Notes: a model not told the origin generated them from the sequence alone. Counted from the stretch's first letter, positions 45,701 to 54,197 are shown. The stretch is 64,000 nt of DNA from JAFGPL01 sp963781805 (GCA_963781805.1 CAWAHF010000004.1:6076001-6140000), one strand, 5' to 3'. Made by a program: numbers and translations.

Positions 45701-47574
45701 TCTTTTATTGCTTTCCAAATTTGTTGAATCTCTTTTATATTCAACTTGGTTTGATTGAGCAAAATAAAATGCTTGCTTAAATCTTCTTCATTGAAAAGAA
45801 CATAACAATCAGCAGTAATATTCTCATCCCTTCCTGCTCTGCCAGCTTCCTGAACATAGTTCTCAAGAGAGTCAGACATTTCAAAGTGAATTACCATTCC
45901 GACATCTTTTTTATCTACTCCCATTCCAAATGCAGATGTTGCAACCATAATATCAACATCACCACGTATAAACGCATCTTGGTTTTCCGACTTTTCCTGC
46001 TTATCCATTTTTCCATGATAGGGCTTTGCAAGATATCCGTCATTTGACAGTCTTTCAGCTATTTGGTATGCCCTCCGCGTTCTTGAAACATATATAATTG
46101 TTGGACATTTTTTTGCATCAATAAGATTTCGTAATGCATCGTATTTATCTTCCTCGTTATCTTTTGGGATTACCTTATAGCTAAGATTGGTACGAGAGGC
46201 GTTTGAGCTGAAAGTCTCCAATCGTAACGACAGTTTTTCTTGAAAATAATCCTTAATATCCTGAATTACATTTTGTTTCGCAGTTGCAGTGAAACATGAA
46301 ACCGGTATGCCATTTTCAAGGTTTTTCTTTTCTTGCAAGGCTTTAATAAAATCTCCAATATAAAGGTAGTCTACTCTAAAATCTTGACCCCATGATGAAA
46401 AACAGTGTGCCTCATCAATCACAAACCGAACTACATTACGCCCAAGAAGTATATGTTCTATAGATTTTGACCTTAGTGATTCCGGTGATATGTACAGAAT
46501 AGAAGCAGAACCGTTTTCAACTCTCTCAAAAGATTTTGCCCTTTCAATTGGGTCAAGTAAACCATTTATTGTAACAGCTTCTGTAATATTTGAAATTTCC
46601 AGATTATCTACCTGGTCTTTCATTAAAGATTGAAGTGGTGAAATAACAACAGTTAATCCCTTCACACTTTCTCCACTCATTAGGGCAGGAACTTGAAAAG
46701 TTATTGATTTGCCTCCTCCAGTAGGAAACACAGCTAAAATAGACTTATTGTTAATCGCTGCTTTAACAGCGTCCTCCTGCAATGTCTTGTCGCCATAAGT
46801 TCTATATGAATCAAATCCAAAGAATTTCTTTAATCCTATTTTTGCATCAAACGATTTATTACAATAAGAACATCCTTGTAAACATGGATTGTTTCTCAAT
46901 AAATACATGACTCTCTCAACTTCTGGATAATTCTTTATCACCCATGGTGGAGTAATAGAATACCTACTATCAGTATTTATTAAAGCTAAACAATATGCTA
47001 ATTCTACCGGTGTTTCTTGAATTAAACTTTCTAATTCGACATGTTGACATATTATATCTGAAAACCAAAGTTTTATAAGACTGTCAATGTTATTATCATA
47101 GAATGAATAATTAACAAAATTAAAGAACCATTGAAATTCCTTTTTGTCACCTAATAAAGCATAATAAATTTGCTTTAACTCACTATTTATTTCTTGGTAT
47201 GCTGATATTTCATCATAAAATAAGTCTTTTGCCTTAATTGCATCGTTTAATGGATTGTTTAATTCCTCTGTTTGAAGTTTATCATCTTTTAATAGTGCAT
47301 GATATGGTTTGGTAGGAAATAATAAAGGAGACAAATATAACGTGTCAATGGTCTTGACGTTTGAAATAATCCTATTTGTAGCTTTTTCAATATAAGGTAT
47401 ATCGTGTTTAATAATGTTATGTCCGCAGATGTATTCCTTCTGACTAATAAAACTCAAAAGTTCAGTAACCGAATTCGAATGTAACTTTAATCCATTCCCT
47501 GTTATGCCACCAATGTCAAGGATTTTCTTGCTTTTAACGTCAACTTCGGTATCTATGAAAACGATATTATTCAT
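42748..47574 (-). CDS. Exonuclease-RecQ helicase-UvrD helicase fusion (1608 aa)
   Basis: Three enzyme units are fused. Residues 1-95 look like a DEDD 3'-5' exonuclease (FIDTEVD, then GHNIIKHDIPYI). Residues ~245-620 are a RecQ-type SF2 helicase: FPTGGGKS (about 280), VIDEAHCFSSWGQDFR (about 385), ATSAFGMGVDKKDV and QEAGRAGRDE, followed by a winged-helix/coiled region to ~1050. Residues ~1055-1580 are a UvrD/Rep SF1 helicase: AGPGSGKTRV (about 1067), LVIDEAQDMDS (about 1172), AVGDDDQNIYEFRGAS and VSTIHKAKGKEFD. All Walker residues are intact. The role is presumably DNA repair or anti-phage DNA degradation. It fills a single 4.8-kb cassette between two attC-like sites. Confidence 0.92.
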   Translation of the reverse strand: MNNIVFIDTEVDVKSKKILDIGGITGNGLKLHSNSVTELLSFISQKEYICGHNIIKHDIPYIEKATNRIISNVKTIDTLYLSPLLFPTKPYHALLKDDKLQTEELNNPLNDAIKAKDLFYDEISAYQEINSELKQIYYALLGDKKEFQWFFNFVNYSFYDNNIDSLIKLWFSDIICQHVELESLIQETPVELAYCLALINTDSRYSITPPWVIKNYPEVERVMYLLRNNPCLQGCSYCNKSFDAKIGLKKFFGFDSYRTYGDKTLQEDAVKAAINNKSILAVFPTGGGKSITFQVPALMSGESVKGLTVVISPLQSLMKDQVDNLEISNITEAVTINGLLDPIERAKSFERVENGSASILYISPESLRSKSIEHILLGRNVVRFVIDEAHCFSSWGQDFRVDYLYIGDFIKALQEKKNLENGIPVSCFTATAKQNVIQDIKDYFQEKLSLRLETFSSNASRTNLSYKVIPKDNEEDKYDALRNLIDAKKCPTIIYVSRTRRAYQIAERLSNDGYLAKPYHGKMDKQEKSENQDAFIRGDVDIMVATSAFGMGVDKKDVGMVIHFEMSDSLENYVQEAGRAGRDENITADCYVLFNEEDLSKHFILLNQTKLNIKEIQQIWKAIKDITHFRSNVSNSALEIARKAGWDDNVVEIETRVTTAISALEEAGYLKRGQNMPQIFANSILSKNAQEAIEKINISENFNEKQKQQAVRIIKKLFSSKSRKQATDEAAESRIDHISDHLGIVKEEVINVVNLLREEKILADTKDLTAFIKRGENKNRSLSIVNSISKIERFLVSQFKEQEKSFHIKELNEQAEEIGCEDVSPNKIRTIINFWVIKNWIKRKQHDFSKNHLTILSNYSEAELKDKLEKRHELARFIVDFLYVKSTQNLSPDEANKEQVLVEFSVHQLKNEYEKQNALFKLNIKLTDIEDALFYLSRIDAIKIEGGFLVVYNKLTIERLEQDNKKRYKTEDYKKLNQFYENKIQQIHIVGEYAKKMISDYKEALQFVEDYFQLNYTSFLNKYFKGSRQDEIKRNITPAKFRQLFGELSPSQLGIIKDNISPYIAVAAGPGSGKTRVLVHKLASLLLMEDVKHEQLLMVTFSRAAATEFKKRLLDLIGNAASFIEIKTFHAYCFDLLGKVGSIEKSETIISKTVEKIKNNDIEPNRITKTVLVIDEAQDMDSHEFELIKALIEQNEEMRVIAVGDDDQNIYEFRGASSKYLEQFITEQKAKKFELIENYRSKANLVEFTNQFVEKITHRLKETPIIPHSSENGLLKLIKHTSSNLIEPVVNSILSSGLQGTTCVLTHTNSEALQIEGLLLNNGLPAKLIQTNDSFSLFNLLEVRYFIKQLNFSEDKYIISDNNWKNAKRNLWDKYKESTKIDICINLIKDFELSNPNKKYQSDFEVFVKESKFEDFVNATGETIFVSTIHKAKGKEFDNVFLMLNGYNPDNDEKKRQLYVAMTRAKHNLTIHLNGNYLDDIYCQNVERINDDFQYYPSNLLVTHLSHKDIWLDYFISKQGIITNYKSGDELIPNNDGCSDKNGNCIIKFSNIYKEKIIEFEKTGYKLSESKINYIVYWQKEEQENEILIVLPELKFKKHDAPTSGHKT

Positions 47575-47623
47575 TATTATTAATTCGAGCTGCTAGAAAA
47601 TGTACGGTTTTTCTCAGCATGTG

Positions 47624-47753
47624 CCCCAACGGTGGCGGTATGAAAAGTTGCCGATTTCGGGGTAATTTCCTATCCAGTTACACATAAGTTGGAGCGGACT
47701 ACAACCCTTGAATAACCTACTGAACCGGCAATTTTTTATACCGCGTGTTACCA
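47624..47753. repeat. attC-like site
   Basis: The ends are CCCAACGG and CGTGTTACC; arms GCGGTATGAAAAGTTGCCG and CGGCAATTTTTTATACCGC pair well. It overlaps the last codons of the Fic gene (stop at 47717) and precedes the helicase gene. Confidence 0.75.
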
Positions 47754-48859
47754 GCTGGCATTCCTATCATTTCATAATTTGTACTTCTTCCTCCTGCTAC
47801 TTCTTTTTGCAATATTCCTTTATCAATCAAGTCATTAATATCTCTAACCGCTGAATCTTTAGAACATTTTGCAATTTTTGCCCATTTTGAAGATGTCAAT
47901 TTTCCGTCAAAGCCATCCATCAATTTATTCAATAATTTTCTTTGACGGTCATTTATTGCTGTATCAAAATGTGTTTGCCAAAAATCCGCTTTGAATAATA
48001 CTCTTGTTAGTATTGAATCTGTAGCTTTCAAAGCATTAATCAAACAGTTTAGAAACCATACTATCCAGTCGGTTACGTCTAAATTACCCTTTTGTGTTTT
48101 TTCTAATATCTCATAATATTGCTTCCTTTCTAATCGAATCTGTGCAGACATGCTATAGAAGCGTTGGTTACTTTTGTCAGACTGTGCAAGAAGCATATCT
48201 GTCAATGCCCTTGTTATCCTTCCGTTTCCATCTTCAAAAGGGTGGATAGTTACAAACCATAAATGTGCAATTGCAGCTTTAATTACCAAGTCAATTTTAC
48301 TATTATTGAACCAATCTAAAAATCGGGTCATTTCTTTTTCCACCAAATTTGAATTAGGAGCCTCGAAATGGACTTTTTCTTTTCCCATTGCTCCAGATAC
48401 AACCTGCATAGGTCCTGTATTATCTTTTCTCCAATCAGCAACAGTTATTTTATACATTCCGCTTCTGCCTGTTGGAAATAAAGCAGCATGCCAATCAAAA
48501 AGTCTGTCCGCGGTCAATGGGTCAAAACATTTTTGAGTTGCATCAAGCATCATTTCGACTACTCCTTCTACATTCCTGTCGGACTCTACTGCTCCTGCTA
48601 TTTCCATTCCTAATCTGCGAGCAATTGATGAACGTACTTGGTCAGGATTAAGAAATTCTCCTTCAATCTCCGATGATTTTAATACATCAAGAGTCAAGGT
48701 GTCAAGCAGAGCCTCATTTCTCAAATCGAAACCTAATCTTTCCATTTTCCCAAAAAGTCTACCTTGTAAATTCCGTGCCTCACTCAACAAATCCAAGAAA
48801 TCATTACTATTCCAAGTAAACTCTGGCCAATTGTCCTTTTGATGTATAAAAGCTTTCAT
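47717..48859 (-). CDS. Fic-domain protein with C-terminal winged helix
   Basis: The catalytic Fic motif HPFEDGNGRITRAL lies at about 203-216; the His and the phosphate-binding GNGR are intact, so AMP or another nucleotide monophosphate could be transferred to a target hydroxyl. Upstream, the N-terminal Fic_N-type helices include LKSSEIEGEFL (about 60-70), with an S-x-x-x-E-G pattern like the inhibitory helix of class II Fic proteins. The C-terminal ~70 residues (LTSSKWAKIAKCSKDSAVRD and LIDKGILQKEVAGGRS) form a winged helix, so it may bind DNA and control its own gene. Total length is 380 aa. Confidence 0.92.
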   Translation of the reverse strand: MKAFIHQKDNWPEFTWNSNDFLDLLSEARNLQGRLFGKMERLGFDLRNEALLDTLTLDVLKSSEIEGEFLNPDQVRSSIARRLGMEIAGAVESDRNVEGVVEMMLDATQKCFDPLTADRLFDWHAALFPTGRSGMYKITVADWRKDNTGPMQVVSGAMGKEKVHFEAPNSNLVEKEMTRFLDWFNNSKIDLVIKAAIAHLWFVTIHPFEDGNGRITRALTDMLLAQSDKSNQRFYSMSAQIRLERKQYYEILEKTQKGNLDVTDWIVWFLNCLINALKATDSILTRVLFKADFWQTHFDTAINDRQRKLLNKLMDGFDGKLTSSKWAKIAKCSKDSAVRDINDLIDKGILQKEVAGGRSTNYEMIGMPAGNTRYKKLPVQ

Positions 48860-48872
48860 TCAATGCATTATT

Positions 48873-48954
48873 TGCAACGAAAATAACCTTTATTCGTCGC
48901 AAATCAAAATTATTCGTTGCTTATTTTGCGTCAAATATTATCTTTATTCGTTGC
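48873..48954 (-). promoter_or_regulatory. Iterated operator-like motif upstream of the Fic gene
   Basis: TTTATTCGTCGC (48889-48900), ATTATTCGTTGC (48909-48920) and TTTATTCGTTGC (48943-48954) are direct repeats. GCAACGAAAATAA at 48873-48885 is a related copy in the opposite direction. All lie in the 120 bp between the intron end and the Fic ATG, a suitable place for autoregulation by the Fic protein's winged helix. Confidence 0.5.
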
Positions 48955-48978
48955 ACTATCGTCTCCTTTGCTTGCTGG

Positions 48979-51201
48979 ACCGGGTAGCTTACGCCCCCTA
49001 AGAACCGTACGTGCGACTTTCACCGCATACGGCTCAAGCACTTTTAAGGCCAACCTTGTTAGGGTAGACCCGGCTATTGTTTTTACCTCTGCAAACAAAA
49101 GTAGTGATTTGTTTGCTATTCAAAGCTAAACGTTTCCTTAAGGATACCCTTTTCTCAAAATATGAATCAAATTCAGACAGGTAAGGATTGGCCTTCTGAG
49201 CGATTTTAACATGATATCGAATAGGTACCATACCGATTTTATATAAGCGGTAGGAATATATACCTTTATAAGATACACGTTTATCGGAAAAATGATTGCC
49301 CAAAAAGTACCTTTTGAACACCCACCTGTGGCCTTTGTCACCATGCTGGCGGGTAGCCCATTTCCAGGTTTGTCCGAAGATGAATACCTCCAGTTTTCTG
49401 AAGGTATTCTTTGAGCAAATACCCTTGTGATAGTTTGACCATCCCCGGATAACCGGGTTTAGTTTTCGTATAAGGGCATGAGCAGGCAGTCCATGGCTCT
49501 CGCGTATGATGAGTTTTATCTTATCTTTGAAAGCCTGTACAGATTTCCGTGATGGTTTTATCAGCAGTTTACCCTTGTACTTACGGATATGCTGTGATAA
49601 GAAGTCAAAGCCCTGGTCAATATTGGTTATTTTGGATTTCTCATCAGAGAGCCTAAGCCCCCGTTCTTTGAGGAATTCCTTAACAAGTGGTATGATTTGA
49701 TTAGTAATTACCTCTTTATCCTTAGCGGTAATAATAAAATCATCGGCATACCTTACAAAATTGACTTTCTGGTTTTTCCACCTTGGAAACTGTTTGTTTA
49801 TGGTGGTTTCCAATCCGTCAAGCACCATATTCATGATGATTGGGGATATGATACCGCCTTGTGGAGTACCTTTAAGGGAGGGGAATAACCTTCCTTTCTG
49901 GATATATCCTGCTTTGAGCCATTTATCAAGAATGGATTTGTTGACCGGGATATGGTTTAATATCCACTGATGGTCAATTTCATCAAAGCAGGCCTTGATG
50001 TCGGCTTCATACACCCATTGTGCGCAATTTTTACGGCACAGGATAAGAAAGCATTGTGCAATGGCATCGGCACACGAACGTTTTTCCCTAAACCCATAAG
50101 AATTTAGGTCGGCCATTGTTTCGGCCAGAGGGACAAGAGAAATCATGTGCAGGGCTTGCATAGCCCTGTCATCCATGCACGGGATGCTTAAGGGACGTTT
50201 TTTGCCATTCTTCTTAGGGATATATATCCTACGTAAAGGTTTAGGGGTGTATCCCCTGTTCTTAAGGTTTTCAGCTGCGACGAGTTTATCATACCCGTCT
50301 ATCCAGATTTTATGGTCAACACCGGGGGTTTTGCCTCCCTTGTTGTTGGCCACCCGGAATACAGCCAATAGTTTAGCATAAAAGGATTTGGTAATGAGAA
50401 ACATCAGGGCTTTAGCTTTGCCCCAGCGTTTCTCTTTAACAGCCTTGGCAATACGTCTTTGCAGCCTGTTCACCCGTTGAATAACCTTTCGCCATATAAT
50501 GAGGTTCCAGTTATCGGTTTGGTGTGCCAGTGCACACGATGAATTTTCATTCTCGTTCATTTGCTTTCCAGCATTTACAGGTTCTAAAAAGTATCATGCC
50601 ATAAAGTACCAGACAGAGGTGGGCTGGTTTTCACCTGTGGCGATGTTGTGGCCACTATCCCTGGCATTACATCAGGGCATTCGCTTTGTCTGTCCTCTCT
50701 GTACGGTGTTTCCCCATGCCTTGCGGTTAGGGTTTTTGATCCCGCTGTTACAGGAAAAGAGAGCACCGTGCTTCCATGTTCCATGTAAATAACAAAAGAT
50801 ACAGGTTTAGGCCTATCCTGTCCACCGGCTGGGCAACATCCCCGTAAACGCAACGTTAACCACGTTTAACCTGCCAGCTTACCATTTTGGTACAAGGCGT
50901 GTCATCCTCTTTTTCGCCCTTACGCCATCTCGATGGTTTCGGAATATTTACCTGAGTTGGCCATGCCTGCTCACCCCAGCCCTAAATCGGTTTTTGAGGC
51001 CCCGAAGACTATCCGCTTCACAGCTTATAGCCCCGCCATAGGGTATACAACCCGGCGTTTGGTACTCGTTTCCCGGAGCTTCAACCGGTAATAGCTGCAC
51101 TATACACCAGTTGTCCGGTAAGGGTACTGTTGAGGGAACAACAGGTTTTATCAAAGAACAATCCTTTGTAAAACAATTATTTACACGACTTCAAGTCGCA
51201 A
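48979..51201 (-). mobile_element. Group II intron, copy 2 (about 2223 bp)
   Basis: Length equals copy 1 and only scattered single-base differences were seen (for example near 49607 and 49891). Domain V is at 49002-49035. The 5' exon ends CCGTTG, the end of the attC-like site at 51202-51329, and the 3' exon leads into the Fic gene. Confidence 0.85.
49034..50560 (-). CDS. Group II intron reverse transcriptase/maturase, copy 2
   Basis: The 508-aa product is identical to that of copy 1, including the catalytic RYADDF and the domain X segment, with no HNH motif. Identity at protein level despite a few nucleotide differences suggests that both introns are recent and under functional constraint. 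The stop codon overlaps domain V. Confidence 0.93.
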   Translation of the reverse strand: MNENENSSCALAHQTDNWNLIIWRKVIQRVNRLQRRIAKAVKEKRWGKAKALMFLITKSFYAKLLAVFRVANNKGGKTPGVDHKIWIDGYDKLVAAENLKNRGYTPKPLRRIYIPKKNGKKRPLSIPCMDDRAMQALHMISLVPLAETMADLNSYGFREKRSCADAIAQCFLILCRKNCAQWVYEADIKACFDEIDHQWILNHIPVNKSILDKWLKAGYIQKGRLFPSLKGTPQGGIISPIIMNMVLDGLETTINKQFPRWKNQKVNFVRYADDFIITAKDKEVITNQIIPLVKEFLKERGLRLSDEKSKITNIDQGFDFLSQHIRKYKGKLLIKPSRKSVQAFKDKIKLIIRESHGLPAHALIRKLNPVIRGWSNYHKGICSKNTFRKLEVFIFGQTWKWATRQHGDKGHRWVFKRYFLGNHFSDKRVSYKGIYSYRLYKIGMVPIRYHVKIAQKANPYLSEFDSYFEKRVSLRKRLALNSKQITTFVCRGKNNSRVYPNKVGLKSA

Positions 51202-51329
51202 CAACGGTTGGCAATATGGTTAGTAAGGGATTTCGGGTGATTTCCTATCAAGTTACTACCGAATTTTGAGCGGGTTACTACGGCTTGCAAACCTCTGAAA
51301 CCCTTATTAACTATAACGCGTGTTGGCAA
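51202..51329. repeat. attC-like site hosting intron copy 2
   Basis: The ends are CAACGG and CGTGTTGGC; arms ATGGTTAGTAAGGG and CCCTTATTAACTAT pair. Intron copy 2 begins exactly at the left end. It follows the MazF-like gene by 11 bp. Confidence 0.75.
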
Positions 51330-51340
51330 CTGGCAATTTT

Positions 51341-51664
51341 TTAATCAGTCAATTTTGAAATAATTGTCCGAATTTTATTTTTTGTTATTTTGTCAACCTG
51401 TCCCATAATAATTTCAACCATATCTTTCTCAAGTGTGGCTATTTTATGAATACGAATCACAGAAGGTAATTTAAGTCCAGAATTTTCCCAATCATTAATA
51501 AATATGTCATTCTTGGTTTTGTAAATTTGACTTGTTATCCTACAAACAACAATATCACCATCATCAAAATCGTTGATTATTAATGCGGGTCTTCTTTTAT
51601 AGGTCTTACCGTCTGTAAATGGAAATTTTAGGAGGACGATGTCTCCGAAATTCAATTTATCCAT
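51341..51664 (-). CDS. MazF/PemK-family endoribonuclease toxin
   Basis: The 107-aa product has the PemK/MazF barrel pattern: GDIVLLKFPFTDGKTYKRRP at the N-terminus, the core ALIINDFDDGDIVVCRIT, the loop with S-x-I (LPSVIRIHKIATLEKDM), and IIMGQVDKITKNKI at the end. Members cleave mRNA in ribosome-dependent or independent ways. It follows a 72-aa gene by 2 bp in the usual antitoxin-toxin order. The pair forms one cassette with its own promoter. Confidence 0.88.
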   Translation of the reverse strand: MDKLNFGDIVLLKFPFTDGKTYKRRPALIINDFDDGDIVVCRITSQIYKTKNDIFINDWENSGLKLPSVIRIHKIATLEKDMVEIIMGQVDKITKNKIRTIISKLTD

Positions 51665-51666
51665 AT

Positions 51667-51885
51667 TTAATAATTGTCATAAATTGAGTCCGAATCAGCA
51701 TATCCCTTTAAAAATTGACTCTGAGTCGTTTGCTGGAAAATCAAATCATCATAAATATCAGAGTCATCAACAAGTACAATAACCCTAACATCTTTATCAT
51801 CATTGGTTTTTAACTCCGATTGTATCTTTGTCGGAATCAGAATCTGATTATTTTTGATTTTTGATTTAAATTCTAATGCTCTCAT
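51667..51885 (-). CDS. Probable antitoxin of the MazF-like toxin (72 aa)
   Basis: The first ~40 residues (MRALEFKSKIKNNQILIPTK and KDVRVIVLVDD) resemble a short AbrB-like or Phd-like DNA-binding beta region. The acidic C-terminal tail (QTTQSQFLKGYADSDSIYDN) is of the type that wraps a toxin. Position directly upstream of a MazF-like gene, with a 2-bp gap, is the main support. The family itself is not certain. Confidence 0.7.
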   Translation of the reverse strand: MRALEFKSKIKNNQILIPTKIQSELKTNDDKDVRVIVLVDDSDIYDDLIFQQTTQSQFLKGYADSDSIYDNY

Positions 51886-51901
51886 CGTTTTAATCTTTAT
51901 A

Positions 51902-51909
51902 CAAAGATA
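51902..51909 (-). promoter_or_regulatory. -7 box (TATCTTTG) of the toxin-antitoxin cassette
   Basis: On the minus strand TATCTTTG matches TAnnTTTG exactly and lies 16 bp before the antitoxin ATG. Toxin-antitoxin cassettes commonly carry their own promoter. Confidence 0.5.
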
Positions 51910-51963
51910 ATCAATTTATTTTTGAAGTTCTAATGTGTTTTGGATGTCTTGTTTTGCTTGTTG

Positions 51964-52095
51964 CAACAACGTTCCCGCGGTAAGGCAAGTAAGGGATTGC
52001 GGACTGCGTTCGTATCCCCCGTTGGTGGAGTTGAAGCGGGAGACATTGCCTCGCTGACCAGTGAGACCCTTATTTGCTTTACCGTGTGTTATGCT
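51964..52095. repeat. attC-like site
   Basis: The ends are CAACAACG and GTGTTATGC; arms GGTAAGGCAAGTAAGGG and CCCTTATTTGCTTTACC pair, with a centre GCGGACTGCGTTCGTATC shared with several other sites. It follows the CarboxypepD_reg gene by 7 bp. Confidence 0.75.
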
Positions 52096-52102
52096 GCGTA
52101 TT

Positions 52103-53005
52103 TTAATAGTTAAATATATATCCAAATTTTAAGTTAATCTCATTGTAGCTATCTATCACATTATAATTTGTCGAAAATGCAAGATTTTTATATTGCCATT
52201 TAATCTCTCCCATAAATTCCCAAAAGTCCACCCAGTAAATAGTTTTTAGATTGATGTTTAGGTATAAAGGTTTACCGATACGCGCCCCGAAGCCTAATAG
52301 AAAACCAGAATTATTTTTATAATCCGCAGAAGGCTTTGACAAATCTGACAATCCATATCCTAGAAATATAGTTGAATAATTACCAAATACTCTAGGATAC
52401 GAAGAATTTAATTTACCCTCAATTTTATAACTATTGAAAGTAAAGTCATTTTTAGCGATACTACGATAGTTTAAATTAAAATCACCATCATATCCACAAT
52501 CGTAAAAAAGATGTAAAGTGCCGAAATTTATATCTAACTTTTGATTTTCAGATAAATCTGTTTGAAAATCAATCTCACCATGAAGAGCTAGAAGTTTGAA
52601 AATTATAAAGTTCAAATATCCATATCCACCTATTGGAGAATTTAAAGCTCCAGAAGAAAGTCCGATACCAATGTCATTATAGTCAAAGAAATCAATGATA
52701 CAATCTTGCTTTAATTCTACTTGAAGAAAATTTGTATCTATAATTGATATTTCTTGAGTCTTATACCCAACGAAGGAAATTTCAAGAACTGAATTCCTAT
52801 CAGTCACTTCTAAGTTAAAATAACCGTCCATGTCCGAGACAGTTCCGTTTTTTGTCCCTTGCTCAAGAATATTTACACCTGGAATTTCTTGTCTATCCTG
52901 TTTATCAATAATTTTCCCAGAAACTGATATCTGACCAAATGAGTTAATGGATAAGAGAATAATTCCAAGAATAACTATTAATTTCTTTGCTTCCATGTGT
53001 TTCAT
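52103..53005 (-). CDS. Outer-membrane protein with CarboxypepD_reg-like domain
   Basis: The start is taken at MKHMEAKKLIVILGIILLSI; the signal peptide ends near INSFGQ. Residues ~25-95 are a CarboxypepD_reg-like/CNA-B-type domain (ISVSGKIIDKQDRQEIPGVN, GTVSDMDGYFNLEV, VLEISFVGYKTQEI), normally found at the front of TonB-dependent receptors. The remaining ~190 residues form strands with Gly and aromatic residues (LGYGLSDLS, FLLGFGARIG, INLKFGYIFNY), consistent with a small beta-barrel and not the plug plus 22-strand barrel of a receptor. This is therefore not a TonB-dependent transporter. It is a one-gene cassette; function unknown. Confidence 0.75.
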   Translation of the reverse strand: MKHMEAKKLIVILGIILLSINSFGQISVSGKIIDKQDRQEIPGVNILEQGTKNGTVSDMDGYFNLEVTDRNSVLEISFVGYKTQEISIIDTNFLQVELKQDCIIDFFDYNDIGIGLSSGALNSPIGGYGYLNFIIFKLLALHGEIDFQTDLSENQKLDINFGTLHLFYDCGYDGDFNLNYRSIAKNDFTFNSYKIEGKLNSSYPRVFGNYSTIFLGYGLSDLSKPSADYKNNSGFLLGFGARIGKPLYLNINLKTIYWVDFWEFMGEIKWQYKNLAFSTNYNVIDSYNEINLKFGYIFNY

Positions 53006-53022
53006 CGTAGCGGCAATATGCA

Positions 53023-53154
53023 GCATAACGTTTAGTATATGAAAAGTAGGCGATTTCGAAGCACAAAACTTTCAGTTATACTCAAAATTTGAAGCGAGTC
53101 AAAAGCCTTCTTTTTACTGATATATCGCCTATTTTTTATATACATTGTTAGCGG
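53023..53154. repeat. attC-like site
   Basis: The ends are CATAACG and ATTGTTAGCG; arms GTATATGAAAAGTAGGCGAT and ATCGCCTATTTTTTATATAC pair almost perfectly. It overlaps the stop of the CPBP protease gene (53148). Confidence 0.8.
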
Positions 53155-54026
53155 TTCGTTGCTATTTTTTTCCAGTATGGTTTTATTATTTTCCCTTCTT
53201 TATGACTTAATATTAAAAGAATAATTGTTGCAATAAGACAAAAAACAGTTGCTTGTATTGAACCCTCTGGTCCAAATAGTCCACCCGTGAACCATTCTGC
53301 TCCTTCTATTTTTGAGGTTACCAAAGTTTTTGAAATTGCATTTCCCGATACATTTGCTCCGAAAATCGCAGATTGTGTAAAATTCCAAGCAGAGTGAATG
53401 GCAATTGGAAACCATAAATTTCTTGAATATATATAAGCAGCTGCAAGTAATAATCCAGCTTGAATTGCTAGTCCAATTCCTGCGCTTAATGAACTGTTTG
53501 GATTGGTAAGATGCAATGCTCCAAAAAGAAGAGCTGAAATTATTAGGGCTATATAACTTCCTAGTTTTTCTTCCGTAAGCCTAAAGATTATTCCTCTAAA
53601 TAAAGTTTCTTCAAAAACCGCAGAGGTAAAAGCCATTGTCAAAGGTGGGATGATAAATAAAACAGGATTTATGGATATTACGGAATATCCGCCTTTTAGG
53701 TAAATTACCAAAATTGTCAACGATTGCAGGATTACTCCTAAAACAATTCCAATCGCTAAGTTTTTAATGATGCCGTTTTTTGAGAATTCTGTAATTTTCC
53801 TTTTTTCGTAAAATTTGAATAAATAAGTGTAAGAAATTATAGAAAGTATTGCGACAAATATTCCTCCAATTAGATTTTTCACGTCTTTATCAATACTTGT
53901 GAAGTCTAATGTTTGTTGAATTAAAGTCTGTCCAACTCCAACAATTCCTCCACAAACAATAAGTCCGATTATTATTTTTGTCAAAGTAAAGTGAAGAATT
54001 TTTTGTCCGACGTTTTTTTGGTTCAT
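53148..54026 (-). CDS. CPBP-family intramembrane metalloprotease
   Basis: This 292-aa membrane protein has about eight hydrophobic helices. The three CPBP/CAAX motifs are present: EETLFRGIIF (EExxxR, about 138-147), FGALHLTNP (FxxxH, about 167-175) and AIHSAWNFTQ (HxxxN/B, about 206-215). Such proteins cleave prenylated or other substrates within the membrane, and in bacteria some give bacteriocin self-immunity. The role here is unknown. It occupies one cassette, and its final codons lie within the downstream attC-like site. Confidence 0.9.
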   Translation of the reverse strand: MNQKNVGQKILHFTLTKIIIGLIVCGGIVGVGQTLIQQTLDFTSIDKDVKNLIGGIFVAILSIISYTYLFKFYEKRKITEFSKNGIIKNLAIGIVLGVILQSLTILVIYLKGGYSVISINPVLFIIPPLTMAFTSAVFEETLFRGIIFRLTEEKLGSYIALIISALLFGALHLTNPNSSLSAGIGLAIQAGLLLAAAYIYSRNLWFPIAIHSAWNFTQSAIFGANVSGNAISKTLVTSKIEGAEWFTGGLFGPEGSIQATVFCLIATIILLILSHKEGKIIKPYWKKIATNR

Positions 54027-54067
54027 TTTTCTTTCAGTTTAAGATTTTTTCGGATTCTTTCAATGTA

Positions 54068-54197
54068 CGCTAACGTTTTACAATATGAAACGGTTGGGTT
54101 TTCGGAGCGCGTTCGTATCCTCCGTTGGAAAAGTATGTTTGAAAAACAAATGCTCGCAAACCACTGAACCCCAACTGTTTTATATTGTGTGTTGTGC
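54068..54197. repeat. attC-like site of HEPN-MNT cassette copy 1
   Basis: The ends are CTAACG and GTGTTGTGC; arms ACAATATGAAACGGTTGGG and CCCCAACTGTTTTATATTGT pair. It is identical to 54970-55099 from AACG inwards. Confidence 0.8.

Noticed and set aside
52103..53005. Considered as a TonB-dependent receptor because of the CarboxypepD_reg domain
   Set aside because: The protein is only about 300 aa, with no plug domain and too few strands.
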